Positions 31,238-39,577 of a DNA stretch of 64,000 bases are shown here, piece after piece (positions within the stretch are counted from its first letter, which is position 1; each line of letters starts with the position of its first letter). The notes under the pieces were generated by a model that was given only the letters and a program-made list of their open reading frames with translations, made no database searches and was not told where the DNA came from. Origin of the DNA: Anaerolineales bacterium (GTDB lineage Bacteria; Chloroflexota; Anaerolineae; Anaerolineales; Villigracilaceae); NCBI GenBank assembly GCA_016932715.1, contig JAFGCG010000173.1:1-64000 (forward strand), read 5' to 3'. The position numbers and the translations under genes are program-made.

Positions 31238-33805
31238 ATGGCTGAACTCCGCTGTCCAAAATGTGGGAAGAGTAACCCGGACCTTCTGGATGTCTGTCAG
31301 TTTTGTCAGACGCCGTTGAAATCTGATTCCGTGCTGCATATCGGTGAAACCCCCACAAAGAAAGACACGGGGGAGTTGGAAGCCATCTTGCCCGATTGGC
31401 TCAAGGATGTACGCCAACAGGCAAGGGCTTCCGCGCAGGAAGAGGAAGCTCAGGCAGCTGCCCAGCCCAAGGTCGAGAAGGAGGAACCGCCCGATCTCCT
31501 GGCGGGCCTTGTCTCGCAGGCGGGCAGTGCCGGCGAAGATGAAATTCCTGATTGGCTCGCGAGCATCAACCCGGCGGTCAGCCCAAAGCCGGCTGGCCCT
31601 TCCGCCCCCGCGCCTGCGCCAGAGTCGGATTTTTTTGCACAGTTCGATCAAAGCAAAGCTGAACCCGCCAGTGAGCCGGCACCAGAGGATGTTCCGGCCG
31701 CGCTGGAACACGCGGCGGAGCCATTGCCGGATTCCACGGAGGACGACGATCTATCGAAGTGGTTTGCCCGGGCGTCCGAACAGCCGGAAGAGATTGTTGA
31801 AGTGGGACCGGAGGCAGGCCGTCCGGAGGAGGCAGCCTGGGCGCGGGATTTTGAGTTGCCCATGCCAACTCGACAGGAGCCGGCTCCCAAAGAGCAGGAG
31901 GATTTAGGCTGGCTTCACAACCTCGAGGATGCGTCGAAACAAACCGGAGACCTCCAGGCTCCCAAACAGGATGCAGATTGGATGGCAAACTTCGAAGCGC
32001 CCTCCACTCCGTCAGAACCATCTGGTTCGCAGGAAGATTTGAGCTGGCTGGATAATCTGGGCGGCATTGCGGAGTCCCCGCAACAGGCGGCTGCACAGCC
32101 TGCCGCAGGTGAGGATTTAAGTTGGCTGGACAATCTGGGCGCGGCGTCAACACCGCAGCCCGTTGAGGCGGCTCCCGACCAGCCGATTTCCGCGCGGCCC
32201 TTTGTTTCGGAAGAAGATTTGAGTTGGCTCAGTGATCTCGGCGGGGTCACAGGAACGTCGCAGCCTGCTGAGGCTGCACCCGCCTCCGCGCCCCAGGAGG
32301 ATCTGAGCTGGCTCAGCGACCTTGGCGCGGGATCGGGAGCGCCGTCTGCATCACCATTTACCGAATCTCCTCGTCAAACGGCGCCACTTGACGGGATGGG
32401 AGAGGCGGAACCGCCCGACTGGCTTAAGAGTGCCATGCAAGAGCCTTCCCCGCCACCTGCCGGAGATGCGTCCCTGGATTGGTTCGCCACTCAGGACAAG
32501 CCTGTGGAAGAACAGCCGGCTCCGCCTGCACCCGTTTCAGACATTTCCTCTGCTCCAGGCGAACCTGCCTCTCTCGAGAACCAGGATGTCGATTCGCTCT
32601 TCTCGGTCGAGATGCCAGATTGGCTCTCGCGTTCTGAACCTGTGGCGGGGGAACCTGGACTACAGGAAGCCGCTCTCCCGCCGGCCGGAAGCGATGAGTC
32701 CCTTGCGCCGGTTGACCTGCCCTCCTGGGTACAAGCGATGCGGCCCATGGAAGCGGTCATCTCTGAAACGGCGTCCGAAGCCGAGGAGGAGCCTGAAGAA
32801 AAGGAAGGTCCGCTCGCGGGCCTGCGAGGTGTGATCCCTGGCGCGGCGATCGCCCTCTCGAAGAAACCCAAGGCTGTCTCACTAAAATTACAGGCATCGG
32901 ATGAGCAGCAAACCAGCGCGGCTTTGCTGGAAAAGATTCTGGAAAGTGAAATAAACCCGCGCTCCCTCATCACCTCTTCGTTTATCGCCTCCCAGCGGAT
33001 GTTGCGCCGGATACTGACCGTCCTCTTCCTGGGTGTACTCAGTGTTGTGATCAGTTTGCAGTCACAGATGATGCCGGTCTCTGCCCTTCTGCCGGGGGAG
33101 GGAGAGTCAGCCTCACGTGCCGTGGAGGGCATGCCGGCTGGCGCGAAAGTGCTGGTGGTGATCGATTACGAAGCTTCTCTTGCAGGTGAAATGGAAGCCG
33201 TTAGCGGTCCCCTGCTGGATCAGATGACCCTGCTCCACAACCCTCAGCTTTCGTTTGTCTCCACCTCCCCAAATGGTTCGGCGCTGGTGGAACGGCTGCT
33301 GTCCAATACCCGCATCGCTCAACTGGGTGTGGAGTATCGCAACCTGGGCTTCCTGCCCGGGGGTTCTGCTGGTGTGTTGGGCTTTGTCGAAAAACCGGGC
33401 GTAACCATTCCCGCTTCAGAAGTTGAGAACTTCTCCAACTATGACGTGGTGATCCTCATGACGGATCATGCTGAATCAGGTCGTACCTGGGTGGAGCAGC
33501 TGTCCGCGCAGAAACAGCGCAACCCTGAGTTAGCAAACCAGCCATTGATCGTGATCGCCAGCGCGCAAGCGGGTCCCTTGCTTCAACCCTATCTATCCTC
33601 GGGCCAGGTGACCGGAATGGTCAGCGGCCTGGCGGAGGCAGCCAGATATGAGTACAGGAACAGCAGCCGGCCGGGAATCGCTCGCTCCTATTGGGATGCG
33701 TTTGGGGTCGGACTGATGATTTCCATTGCTCTGATCTTTGTCGGCAGCCTGTGGAGCCTGGTGACAGGAATACGCGCCCGCCGCGCAGAAGCCGAACAGG
33801 GATAG
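31238..33805 (+). CDS. Zinc-ribbon membrane protein with repeated acidic DWL motifs
   Basis: An 855-residue protein. It opens with a zinc ribbon (CPKC...CQFC, Cys 6, 9, 20 and 23). A disordered, acidic, Pro/Ala/Glu-rich stretch to about residue 540 carries about twelve short motifs built on Asp/Ser-Trp-Leu, such as LPDWLKDV, IPDWLASI, EDLSWLDNLG (twice), EDLSWLSDLG (twice), PPDWLKSA and MPDWLSR. A membrane helix near 587-608 (ILTVLFLGVLSVVISL), an external domain of about 200 residues (VLVVIDYEASLAGEME, YDVVILMTDHAESGRTW) and a final helix near 830 complete it. The motifs look like linear binding sites for a cytoplasmic partner. Function unknown. Confidence 0.8.
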   Translation: MAELRCPKCGKSNPDLLDVCQFCQTPLKSDSVLHIGETPTKKDTGELEAILPDWLKDVRQQARASAQEEEAQAAAQPKVEKEEPPDLLAGLVSQAGSAGEDEIPDWLASINPAVSPKPAGPSAPAPAPESDFFAQFDQSKAEPASEPAPEDVPAALEHAAEPLPDSTEDDDLSKWFARASEQPEEIVEVGPEAGRPEEAAWARDFELPMPTRQEPAPKEQEDLGWLHNLEDASKQTGDLQAPKQDADWMANFEAPSTPSEPSGSQEDLSWLDNLGGIAESPQQAAAQPAAGEDLSWLDNLGAASTPQPVEAAPDQPISARPFVSEEDLSWLSDLGGVTGTSQPAEAAPASAPQEDLSWLSDLGAGSGAPSASPFTESPRQTAPLDGMGEAEPPDWLKSAMQEPSPPPAGDASLDWFATQDKPVEEQPAPPAPVSDISSAPGEPASLENQDVDSLFSVEMPDWLSRSEPVAGEPGLQEAALPPAGSDESLAPVDLPSWVQAMRPMEAVISETASEAEEEPEEKEGPLAGLRGVIPGAAIALSKKPKAVSLKLQASDEQQTSAALLEKILESEINPRSLITSSFIASQRMLRRILTVLFLGVLSVVISLQSQMMPVSALLPGEGESASRAVEGMPAGAKVLVVIDYEASLAGEMEAVSGPLLDQMTLLHNPQLSFVSTSPNGSALVERLLSNTRIAQLGVEYRNLGFLPGGSAGVLGFVEKPGVTIPASEVENFSNYDVVILMTDHAESGRTWVEQLSAQKQRNPELANQPLIVIASAQAGPLLQPYLSSGQVTGMVSGLAEAARYEYRNSSRPGIARSYWDAFGVGLMISIALIFVGSLWSLVTGIRARRAEAEQG

Positions 33806-33809
33806 ACCT

Positions 33810-34484
33810 ATGTCCATTGGCATTGAATTCATTTCTGCACTCATAGGACTTATCCTCACACTGCTGATCTTCAGCTATCTCATCGGCGACAGTCCCTTGT
33901 TTCGCATCGCGGTGTATCTGTTTATCGGGGTTTCATCCGGCTATGCTGCAGCAGTTGTCTGGCATTATGTCCTTATCCCTAAATTATTTCAGCCGCTGGC
34001 TGCACTCGATCCTTTTGCACTGATTCCGCTGGTTTTTGGCATTTCACTGTTCACAAAGTTTTCTCCGCGCATTTCCTGGATCGGGAACTTTGCCATGGCG
34101 GTATTGGTCGGCGTGGGCGCCGCGGCGGCGATCGGCGGGGCGCTGCTCGGGACCCTCATTCCCCAGTTCCAGGCTGCAACCGGCGCGTTCGATTTGAGTT
34201 CTGCCGCGGGTGCCGTAAATCCAGCCTTTGCGCTGCTCGAAGGGACCGTCATGTTCTTTGGCACGGTGCTCACGCTGGCAGCCTTTCATTTCAGCGCAGG
34301 CCGCGCCGCCGATGGCACTCCAAAGCGGCCTCGCCTCGTCGAGGGGCTTGCCTGGGTAGGACGCATCTTTATTGCCATTACACTTGGCGTACTTTTTGCA
34401 GGAGTCTACATGGCAGCCCTGACAGCCATGATCGAGCGGTTGAGCTCCATCATTAATTTCATTAGTCAGTTGACTGGTCTTTAA
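33810..34484 (+). CDS. Multi-pass membrane protein
   Basis: A 224-residue protein with about six helices, including FISALIGLILTLLIFSYLIG, IAVYLFIGVSSGYAAAVVW, WIGNFAMAVLVGVGAAAAIG and IFIAITLGVLFAGVYMAALTAM. A Gly/Ala-rich helix in the middle (GVGAAAAIGGALLGTLIP) may pack tightly against a partner. It begins four bases after the DWL-repeat gene and ends three bases before the MutL-like gene. No family recognised. Confidence 0.78.
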   Translation: MSIGIEFISALIGLILTLLIFSYLIGDSPLFRIAVYLFIGVSSGYAAAVVWHYVLIPKLFQPLAALDPFALIPLVFGISLFTKFSPRISWIGNFAMAVLVGVGAAAAIGGALLGTLIPQFQAATGAFDLSSAAGAVNPAFALLEGTVMFFGTVLTLAAFHFSAGRAADGTPKRPRLVEGLAWVGRIFIAITLGVLFAGVYMAALTAMIERLSSIINFISQLTGL

Positions 34485-34487
34485 CTT

Positions 34488-36245
34488 ATGCCTGCATCGC
34501 TGGTTCAAAACGAATCCATACTAGCAATTGACGTCGGCGCCTCCGCCACACGAGCGGTCTTGTTCGACGTGGTCGAGGGGCAATATCGTTTCGTCGCCTC
34601 CGGCCAGGCGCCCTCGACAGCCGAAGCACCATTCAAGGATATTGGGATCGGCGTGCGTGAAGCCATCACCAACCTGCAAAAGGTCACCGGCGCCATATTG
34701 CTGGGACCGCAGGACAATAATTTGATCGCGCCGTCGCAGCCGGATGGCTCGGGTGTGGACGCGGTCGTGGCGACCCTTTCTGTCGGACCCGCCGTGAAAA
34801 CGGTCGTGGTGGGCCTGCTCTCGGATGTTTCCCTGCAGAGCGCGCGCCGCCTGGCAGAATCGACGTACAGCCGGATCGTGGATACGCTCGACCTTTCCGA
34901 TCACCGCCGGCCCGACCAGCAAATGGATAGCATCGTGCGCTCGCGTCCGGACCTGGTCCTGCTGGCTGGCGGGACGGACGGGGGCGCATCCCGTTCGATC
35001 CAAAAGATGCTGGAGGCGATCGGGCTGGCCTGTTACCTGATGCCGATGGAAAAACGGCCCATGGTGCTGTACGCCGGCAACCAAAAACTGGCGAACGATG
35101 TCAAGGAACTGCTGGGCGGCCATGTTGGAAAGCTGGAGATCACTCACAACGTTCGGCCCTCGCTGGAAACAGAAGACCTTGACCCCGGACGGCATGAACT
35201 GGCTTTGCTGATGATGAAGCTGCGCCAGCGCCAGATCAAAGGTGTGGAAGAACTCAACTTGTGGACGGCTGGAAACCTCCTGCCGACTGCCTATGCCCAG
35301 GGACGCATCATCCGCTTTTTGAGCAGGCTCTATGAATCCACGCGTGGTTTATTGTGCGTGAATGTTGGAGCCTCTGCCACATCGGTGGCGGCCGGGTTCA
35401 ATGGCGAGCTGACACTGGGTGTGTACCCGCAGTATGGGCTGGGCGAGAACCTGGCTGGTTTGCTGCAGCAGACGGATATCAATGACATCATGCGCTGGCT
35501 GCAATTGGATATTTCGCAGAACATGGTGCGTGAATATCTGTTCCAGAAGTCGTTGTATCCCTCCTCCATCCCGGCTACCAAGGATGAACAGGCGCTCTCA
35601 CACGCCATTGCGCGCCAGGCCCTCTACCTGGCGGTGCGCGCCGCCCAAAAGGATTTTCCCGCCCACGCGCGCCCGGCACGCACAGGCCTGATGCCGCCCC
35701 TGGATTTGCTCCTGGGCGGCGGCGGAGTGATCAACGAGGAAACCTCGCTGGGCCAGAGTCTCCTGCTGTTGCTCGACGCGATCCAGCCGGTGGGCATCAT
35801 GCCCATCCTGCTCGACCAGAACAATCTCCTGCCGCTGCTCGGTGTTGCTGCCTCGCGCAGTCATTACCTGCCGGTGCAGGTCATCGAGTCGGGGGCATTC
35901 ATTGGCTTGGGGACCGTCGTTTCCGTGATCGCCTCGGGGAACTATGGAGATCAGGTCCTGCGGGCCAGGCTGGCATATGCCGATGGGACGGAAGCGCGCG
36001 CCGAGGTCAAATTCGGCGGATTGGAGATCCTGCCCCTGCCGAGCGGGCAGAGCGCACGCCTGAGCCTGCAGCCGCTTCGACGCGCGGACGCGGGCCTGGG
36101 TCCCGGAAGAAGCGGCGTTGTCCCGGTGACGGGCGGCGCCCTGGGAGTTGTGATCGATGCGCGCGGGCGCCCGCTGCAAATCCCGACCGATCCGGTTCGC
36201 AGGCGTGAACTGATGAAGAGATGGTCATACGCGGTGGGAGGTTAA
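34488..36245 (+). CDS. MutL-like actin-fold ATPase (glutamate mutase-associated family)
   Basis: A 585-residue member of the MutL family, named from a gene next to glutamate mutase in clostridia (not DNA mismatch repair). The ASKHA ATPase signatures are visible: phosphate-1 SILAIDVGASATRAVLFDV, DLVLLAGGTDGG, phosphate-2-like GLLCVNVGASATSVAAGF, and LDLLLGGGGVINEE. The C-terminal 130 residues (about 455-585) form a beta-rich extension with GQSARLSLQPLRRADAGLG. No glutamate mutase subunit is present. It sits in the middle of a tight membrane-protein operon, so it probably powers or controls that system rather than B12 metabolism. Confidence 0.85.
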   Translation: MPASLVQNESILAIDVGASATRAVLFDVVEGQYRFVASGQAPSTAEAPFKDIGIGVREAITNLQKVTGAILLGPQDNNLIAPSQPDGSGVDAVVATLSVGPAVKTVVVGLLSDVSLQSARRLAESTYSRIVDTLDLSDHRRPDQQMDSIVRSRPDLVLLAGGTDGGASRSIQKMLEAIGLACYLMPMEKRPMVLYAGNQKLANDVKELLGGHVGKLEITHNVRPSLETEDLDPGRHELALLMMKLRQRQIKGVEELNLWTAGNLLPTAYAQGRIIRFLSRLYESTRGLLCVNVGASATSVAAGFNGELTLGVYPQYGLGENLAGLLQQTDINDIMRWLQLDISQNMVREYLFQKSLYPSSIPATKDEQALSHAIARQALYLAVRAAQKDFPAHARPARTGLMPPLDLLLGGGGVINEETSLGQSLLLLLDAIQPVGIMPILLDQNNLLPLLGVAASRSHYLPVQVIESGAFIGLGTVVSVIASGNYGDQVLRARLAYADGTEARAEVKFGGLEILPLPSGQSARLSLQPLRRADAGLGPGRSGVVPVTGGALGVVIDARGRPLQIPTDPVRRRELMKRWSYAVGG

Positions 36246-36246
36246 T

Positions 36247-37302
36247 ATGCTTGCCCCGGTGCTTCATATTTTGCCTCTTGCCACGATTATCCGTGAACGG
36301 GTCCTGCCGGTTTCCGGAAAAGTGAACGTGCACCTTAACCAGCGCGTTAACCCCACAGACGTGATCGCCGAAGCAAGCTTCGCGCGTGAACACGTTCTGC
36401 TGGATGTAGCCCGTACCTTTGGCATTTCGCCGGTCGCCGCGGACAAATTGGTCAGGGTGAAGGAAGGCGACCGGCTGCCGCAGGGGGCCCTGGTGGCGGA
36501 AGGAGGCGGGCTGTTTGCGCGTTCGCTCAAAGCCCCGCGCGCCGGACGCGTGATGATTGTCGGTGGGGGGCAGGTGTTGATGGAAGTCGGGGATACCCGG
36601 ATCGAGTTACGTGCCGGTTTGCCGGGTGTGGTGACGCAGGTTTTGCCCGAACGCGGCGTCGTCATTCGCACGGCGGGTGCCCTCATCCAGGGTGTCTGGG
36701 GGAACGGCCGCATCGACAACGGCCTGATGGTCAGCCTGCTGGAAAAGCCTGATGACGTCCTGAATGCAAACCGCCTCGACGTCAGCTTGCGCGGTTCTGT
36801 TATCCTGGGCGGGCATGTGCGTGATCTGGAGACCTTGAAAGCCGCGGCGGAACTGCCGGTGCGCGGCTTGATCCTTTCGAGCCTGCTTTCCCCGCTGATT
36901 GTGTCAGCCTACCAAATGCGTTATCCGATCATCGTGATGGACGGTTTTGGTGCCATGCCCATGAACTCGGCTGCGTTCAAGCTTTTAACGACCAACAACA
37001 AGCGCGAAGTAACTGTGAACGCCGAGCACTTCGATCGTTATAGCGGGAATCGCCCTGAGGTGATTATCCCCTTGCCTGTTTCCACGGAACCGCCCGAACC
37101 GAACAACTTCGAAACATTTGCCGTGGGACAAACAGTGCGTTTGCGCCGCCCGCCAAGCGCCGGAATGATCGGCACCCTTTCGAATCTGCCCGCAGGCCTC
37201 AGCACACTGCCCAGTGGATTGCGCGCGCCTGCAGCGGAGGTCAAGCTTGAAAACGGTGAGATAGTGCTTGTGCCTTTGGTAAATATGGAAGTTGTGGGAT
37301 AA
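36247..37302 (+). CDS. Beta-rich protein of the MutL operon, unknown
   Basis: A 351-residue soluble protein beginning one base after the preceding stop. It has several barrel-like stretches: an opening LPVSGKVNVHLNQRVNPTDV, a lipoyl/barrel-sandwich-like KAPRAGRVMIVGGGQVLMEVG, and a C-terminal KOW-like VGQTVRLRRPPSAGMIGTLS and LENGEIVLVPLVNMEVVG. The middle contains LRGSVILGGHVRDLETLKAA and PIIVMDGFGAMPMN, reminiscent of a Rossmann-like unit. I cannot assign a family. As the last gene of the operon it probably works with the MutL-like ATPase. Confidence 0.75.
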   Translation: MLAPVLHILPLATIIRERVLPVSGKVNVHLNQRVNPTDVIAEASFAREHVLLDVARTFGISPVAADKLVRVKEGDRLPQGALVAEGGGLFARSLKAPRAGRVMIVGGGQVLMEVGDTRIELRAGLPGVVTQVLPERGVVIRTAGALIQGVWGNGRIDNGLMVSLLEKPDDVLNANRLDVSLRGSVILGGHVRDLETLKAAAELPVRGLILSSLLSPLIVSAYQMRYPIIVMDGFGAMPMNSAAFKLLTTNNKREVTVNAEHFDRYSGNRPEVIIPLPVSTEPPEPNNFETFAVGQTVRLRRPPSAGMIGTLSNLPAGLSTLPSGLRAPAAEVKLENGEIVLVPLVNMEVVG

Positions 37303-37383
37303 TACCCGACATCACATAGATAACAAATGAAAAATTCGAAACAAGCGGCACGATTCAAAAACGCGATCTGAGGAGAGTGCAAC

Positions 37384-37926
37384 ATGACAACATTTGATGA
37401 AGATAATGCAGCTTTCGATGATGATGCCAATCCGCCGGAAGAATCGAATAATCGTACATTCCTGGTTATCGCCGGTATTCTCGGTGGGCTTGTTCTTCTG
37501 GGTCTCCTCTGTGTTGCTGGATATGTGATCATTAACATGGGCTCGGCTCGACAGAATGACGCGACCCTAGCGGTTCAAGGTACGCAACAAGCTGTAACAA
37601 TCCAGGCAGGATTAACCCAAAGATCTTTTCTACAGGCTGAGACGCTGACGGCAGCCGTGACATTCGCTGTGGAACCGACCAATACACCCGTGATTGCACA
37701 GGCAACTTTGACACCCACCGAGACGGCGAATCCGGCTACGGCGACCATCGGCGCAGCCTTCACCCAGATCGCGGTCTCCACACAGACGATCATTCCCACC
37801 TCGACCGCCCTGCCCAACACCGGCTTTGCGGATGATGTCGGTGCGCCCGGGTTGATGATGATCGCAATTGCGCTTGTGGCTGTGATCTTCCTGGTAAGAA
37901 GGCTGAGAGCCTCCCCCTCGCAATAA
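37384..37926 (+). CDS. Cell-surface protein with N-terminal TM helix and C-terminal LPNTG sorting-like signal
   Basis: A 180-residue protein. The acidic N-terminus (FDEDNAAFDDDANPPEES) is followed by one helix (FLVIAGILGGLVLLGLLCVAGYVIINMG). A Thr/Ala/Gln-rich linker spans about 55-140, and the protein ends LPNTG-FADDVGAP, a hydrophobic helix and RRLRAS, which is the layout of a sortase signal. AGGAGAG lies upstream of the ATG. The TM helix would already anchor the protein, so the LPNTG end suggests a double-anchored envelope spacer. No sortase is in the window. The Thr-rich region is a likely glycosylation site. Confidence 0.75.
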   Translation: MTTFDEDNAAFDDDANPPEESNNRTFLVIAGILGGLVLLGLLCVAGYVIINMGSARQNDATLAVQGTQQAVTIQAGLTQRSFLQAETLTAAVTFAVEPTNTPVIAQATLTPTETANPATATIGAAFTQIAVSTQTIIPTSTALPNTGFADDVGAPGLMMIAIALVAVIFLVRRLRASPSQ

Positions 37927-37946
37927 GGTCTCTTTTGAAGTTTGAT

Positions 37947-37987
37947 AGACCCCAAAGGCATTTGACCTTTGGGGTCTATTTTCTTTT
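37947..37987 (+). terminator. Rho-independent terminator after the LPNTG gene
   Basis: A perfect 12-bp stem (AGACCCCAAAGG, 37947-37958, with 37966-37977) closes a seven-base loop and is followed by ATTTTCTTTT. It separates this gene from the convergent phosphohexomutase. Confidence 0.85.
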
Positions 37988-38005
37988 CTGCTCATTGCTG
38001 CAGCG

Positions 38006-39466
38006 CTACACCACGCTCTTCGCGACCTGTTCTCCGTATCCCAACAATGCCTTGACCATCTCCTGCGTCCGACCTTCCGCATAGACACGCAGGACGGGCT
38101 CCGTCCCGGATGGGCGGATCAACAGCCACGAATCATCGGACAGGATGTATTTGATGCCGTCCCGCTGGCTGATATCGCAGACTTTTTCGTTCCCGATCTC
38201 CGCCGGAGCCTGCTTCGTAAGAAATTCCGTCATCTCGGCCTTGGCGACCGGCCGGCTCAGGCGCAGGTCCACGCGCTCGTAGAAGGCCGGACCCACTTCG
38301 TTGAGCAGTTCCTCCACCAGTCCATGCAGGGTTTTGCCGGAAGCGGCGATCATTTCCACGAGCAGCACTCCCATGATCGGACCATCTCCTTCGGGGATGT
38401 GACCTTTGAAGGAAATACCACCTGATTCTTCACCGCCGATCAACACATCCTCGGTCATCATGTAATCGGCAATGTGGTTGAAGCCTACCGGAGTCTCGTG
38501 CAGCGGCAATCCATAGCGCTTGGCGAGGCGGTCGATCATGCGCGTGGTGGAAACCGTCCGCACAACCGAACCGGTCCAGCCGCGTTTTTCGACGAGATAT
38601 TTCAGCGAAAGCGCCATGATCTTGTGCGGGTCGACGAATGCGGCGTGTTCATCCATGGCGCCGATGCGGTCTGCGTCGCCGTCGGTCACGACCCCGAAGT
38701 TGCCGATTCCGGAACTGATCGCAGATGCCAGTGCCCCAAGATACTTGGCAATCGGCTCGGGGTGTACGCTCCCAAAGCCCGGATTCATTTCCCCGCGGAT
38801 TTCCGCAATCTCACAGCCTGTGCCCTGCAAAAAGGATTTGATGACCCCGCGTCCCGATCCGTACATGGCGTCGACGACGAAGCACTGCGGATTCTCTGCG
38901 ATGACATCGGTGTGGATCAATGTCCGCAGGTGGTCGAAATAAGCCGGCAATGGATTGAATTTCTGGATCAAGCCCGCGTCACGGGCTTGTCGAAAGTCCA
39001 TCAGGTTGGGACCGCGCGCCCGCTGTTCATTGTCGGTGATATAGATCTCCACCCGCTTGCATTGTTCCGGCAAGGCGGAACCGCCGAACGCGCCCTTGAG
39101 CTTGACTCCGTTATAACGCGGGGCATTGTGCGAAGCGGTGATCATCACGCCTGCAATGGCGTGCTGGTTTTTGATCGCATACGAGATGGCCGGGGTCGGC
39201 GCGTCGGATTGCGCCAGCAGGACGGTGAATCCGTTCGCCGCCAGGACGCGCGCAACTTCGCCGGCATAACGGTCCGACAGGAAGCGTGTGTCGAATCCAA
39301 CGACGATCTTTTTCGGGTCCGGCTTGGGTCCGCCGTTCCCGGATTTATCCCAATGGTCTGAGGCGACCGCGTCTGCGATGGCTTGTGTGAGAATACGCAA
39401 ATTGTCGAACGTGAAGGTATCTGAGATGACGGCTCGCCAGCCATCGGTTCCAAAGTGAATGGGCAT
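38006..39466 (-). CDS. Phosphoglucomutase/phosphomannomutase
   Basis: A 486-residue alpha-D-phosphohexomutase that interconverts hexose 1- and 6-phosphates. The catalytic serine loop is ITASHNAPRYNG (serine near residue 110), DGDADR binds the metal, GEESGG is the sugar-binding loop and RPSGTEP the phosphate-binding loop at the C-terminus. The catalytic loop reads SHNAP instead of the usual SHNPP. AAGGAA precedes the ATG. Whether it prefers glucose, mannose or glucosamine phosphates cannot be decided. It may feed the epimerase and glycosyltransferase genes 3-6 kb away. Confidence 0.9.
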   Translation of the reverse strand: MPIHFGTDGWRAVISDTFTFDNLRILTQAIADAVASDHWDKSGNGGPKPDPKKIVVGFDTRFLSDRYAGEVARVLAANGFTVLLAQSDAPTPAISYAIKNQHAIAGVMITASHNAPRYNGVKLKGAFGGSALPEQCKRVEIYITDNEQRARGPNLMDFRQARDAGLIQKFNPLPAYFDHLRTLIHTDVIAENPQCFVVDAMYGSGRGVIKSFLQGTGCEIAEIRGEMNPGFGSVHPEPIAKYLGALASAISSGIGNFGVVTDGDADRIGAMDEHAAFVDPHKIMALSLKYLVEKRGWTGSVVRTVSTTRMIDRLAKRYGLPLHETPVGFNHIADYMMTEDVLIGGEESGGISFKGHIPEGDGPIMGVLLVEMIAASGKTLHGLVEELLNEVGPAFYERVDLRLSRPVAKAEMTEFLTKQAPAEIGNEKVCDISQRDGIKYILSDDSWLLIRPSGTEPVLRVYAEGRTQEMVKALLGYGEQVAKSVV

Positions 39467-39577
39467 GATATTCCTTTATGAAGTGTGTATGGAGTGTGGG
39501 ACTGCCCGAAGGGCGTGCTCCCACGATTTAGGACAGCACACCCTGCGAGTGCGATGAACTGCCCGACTCCAGAGTTT

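Noticed and set aside
34488-36245. DNA mismatch repair MutL
   Set aside because: The name MutL also denotes a DNA-repair GHKL ATPase. This protein has actin-fold phosphate motifs (IDVGASATRA), not GHKL motifs, so it belongs to the glutamate-mutase-associated family.
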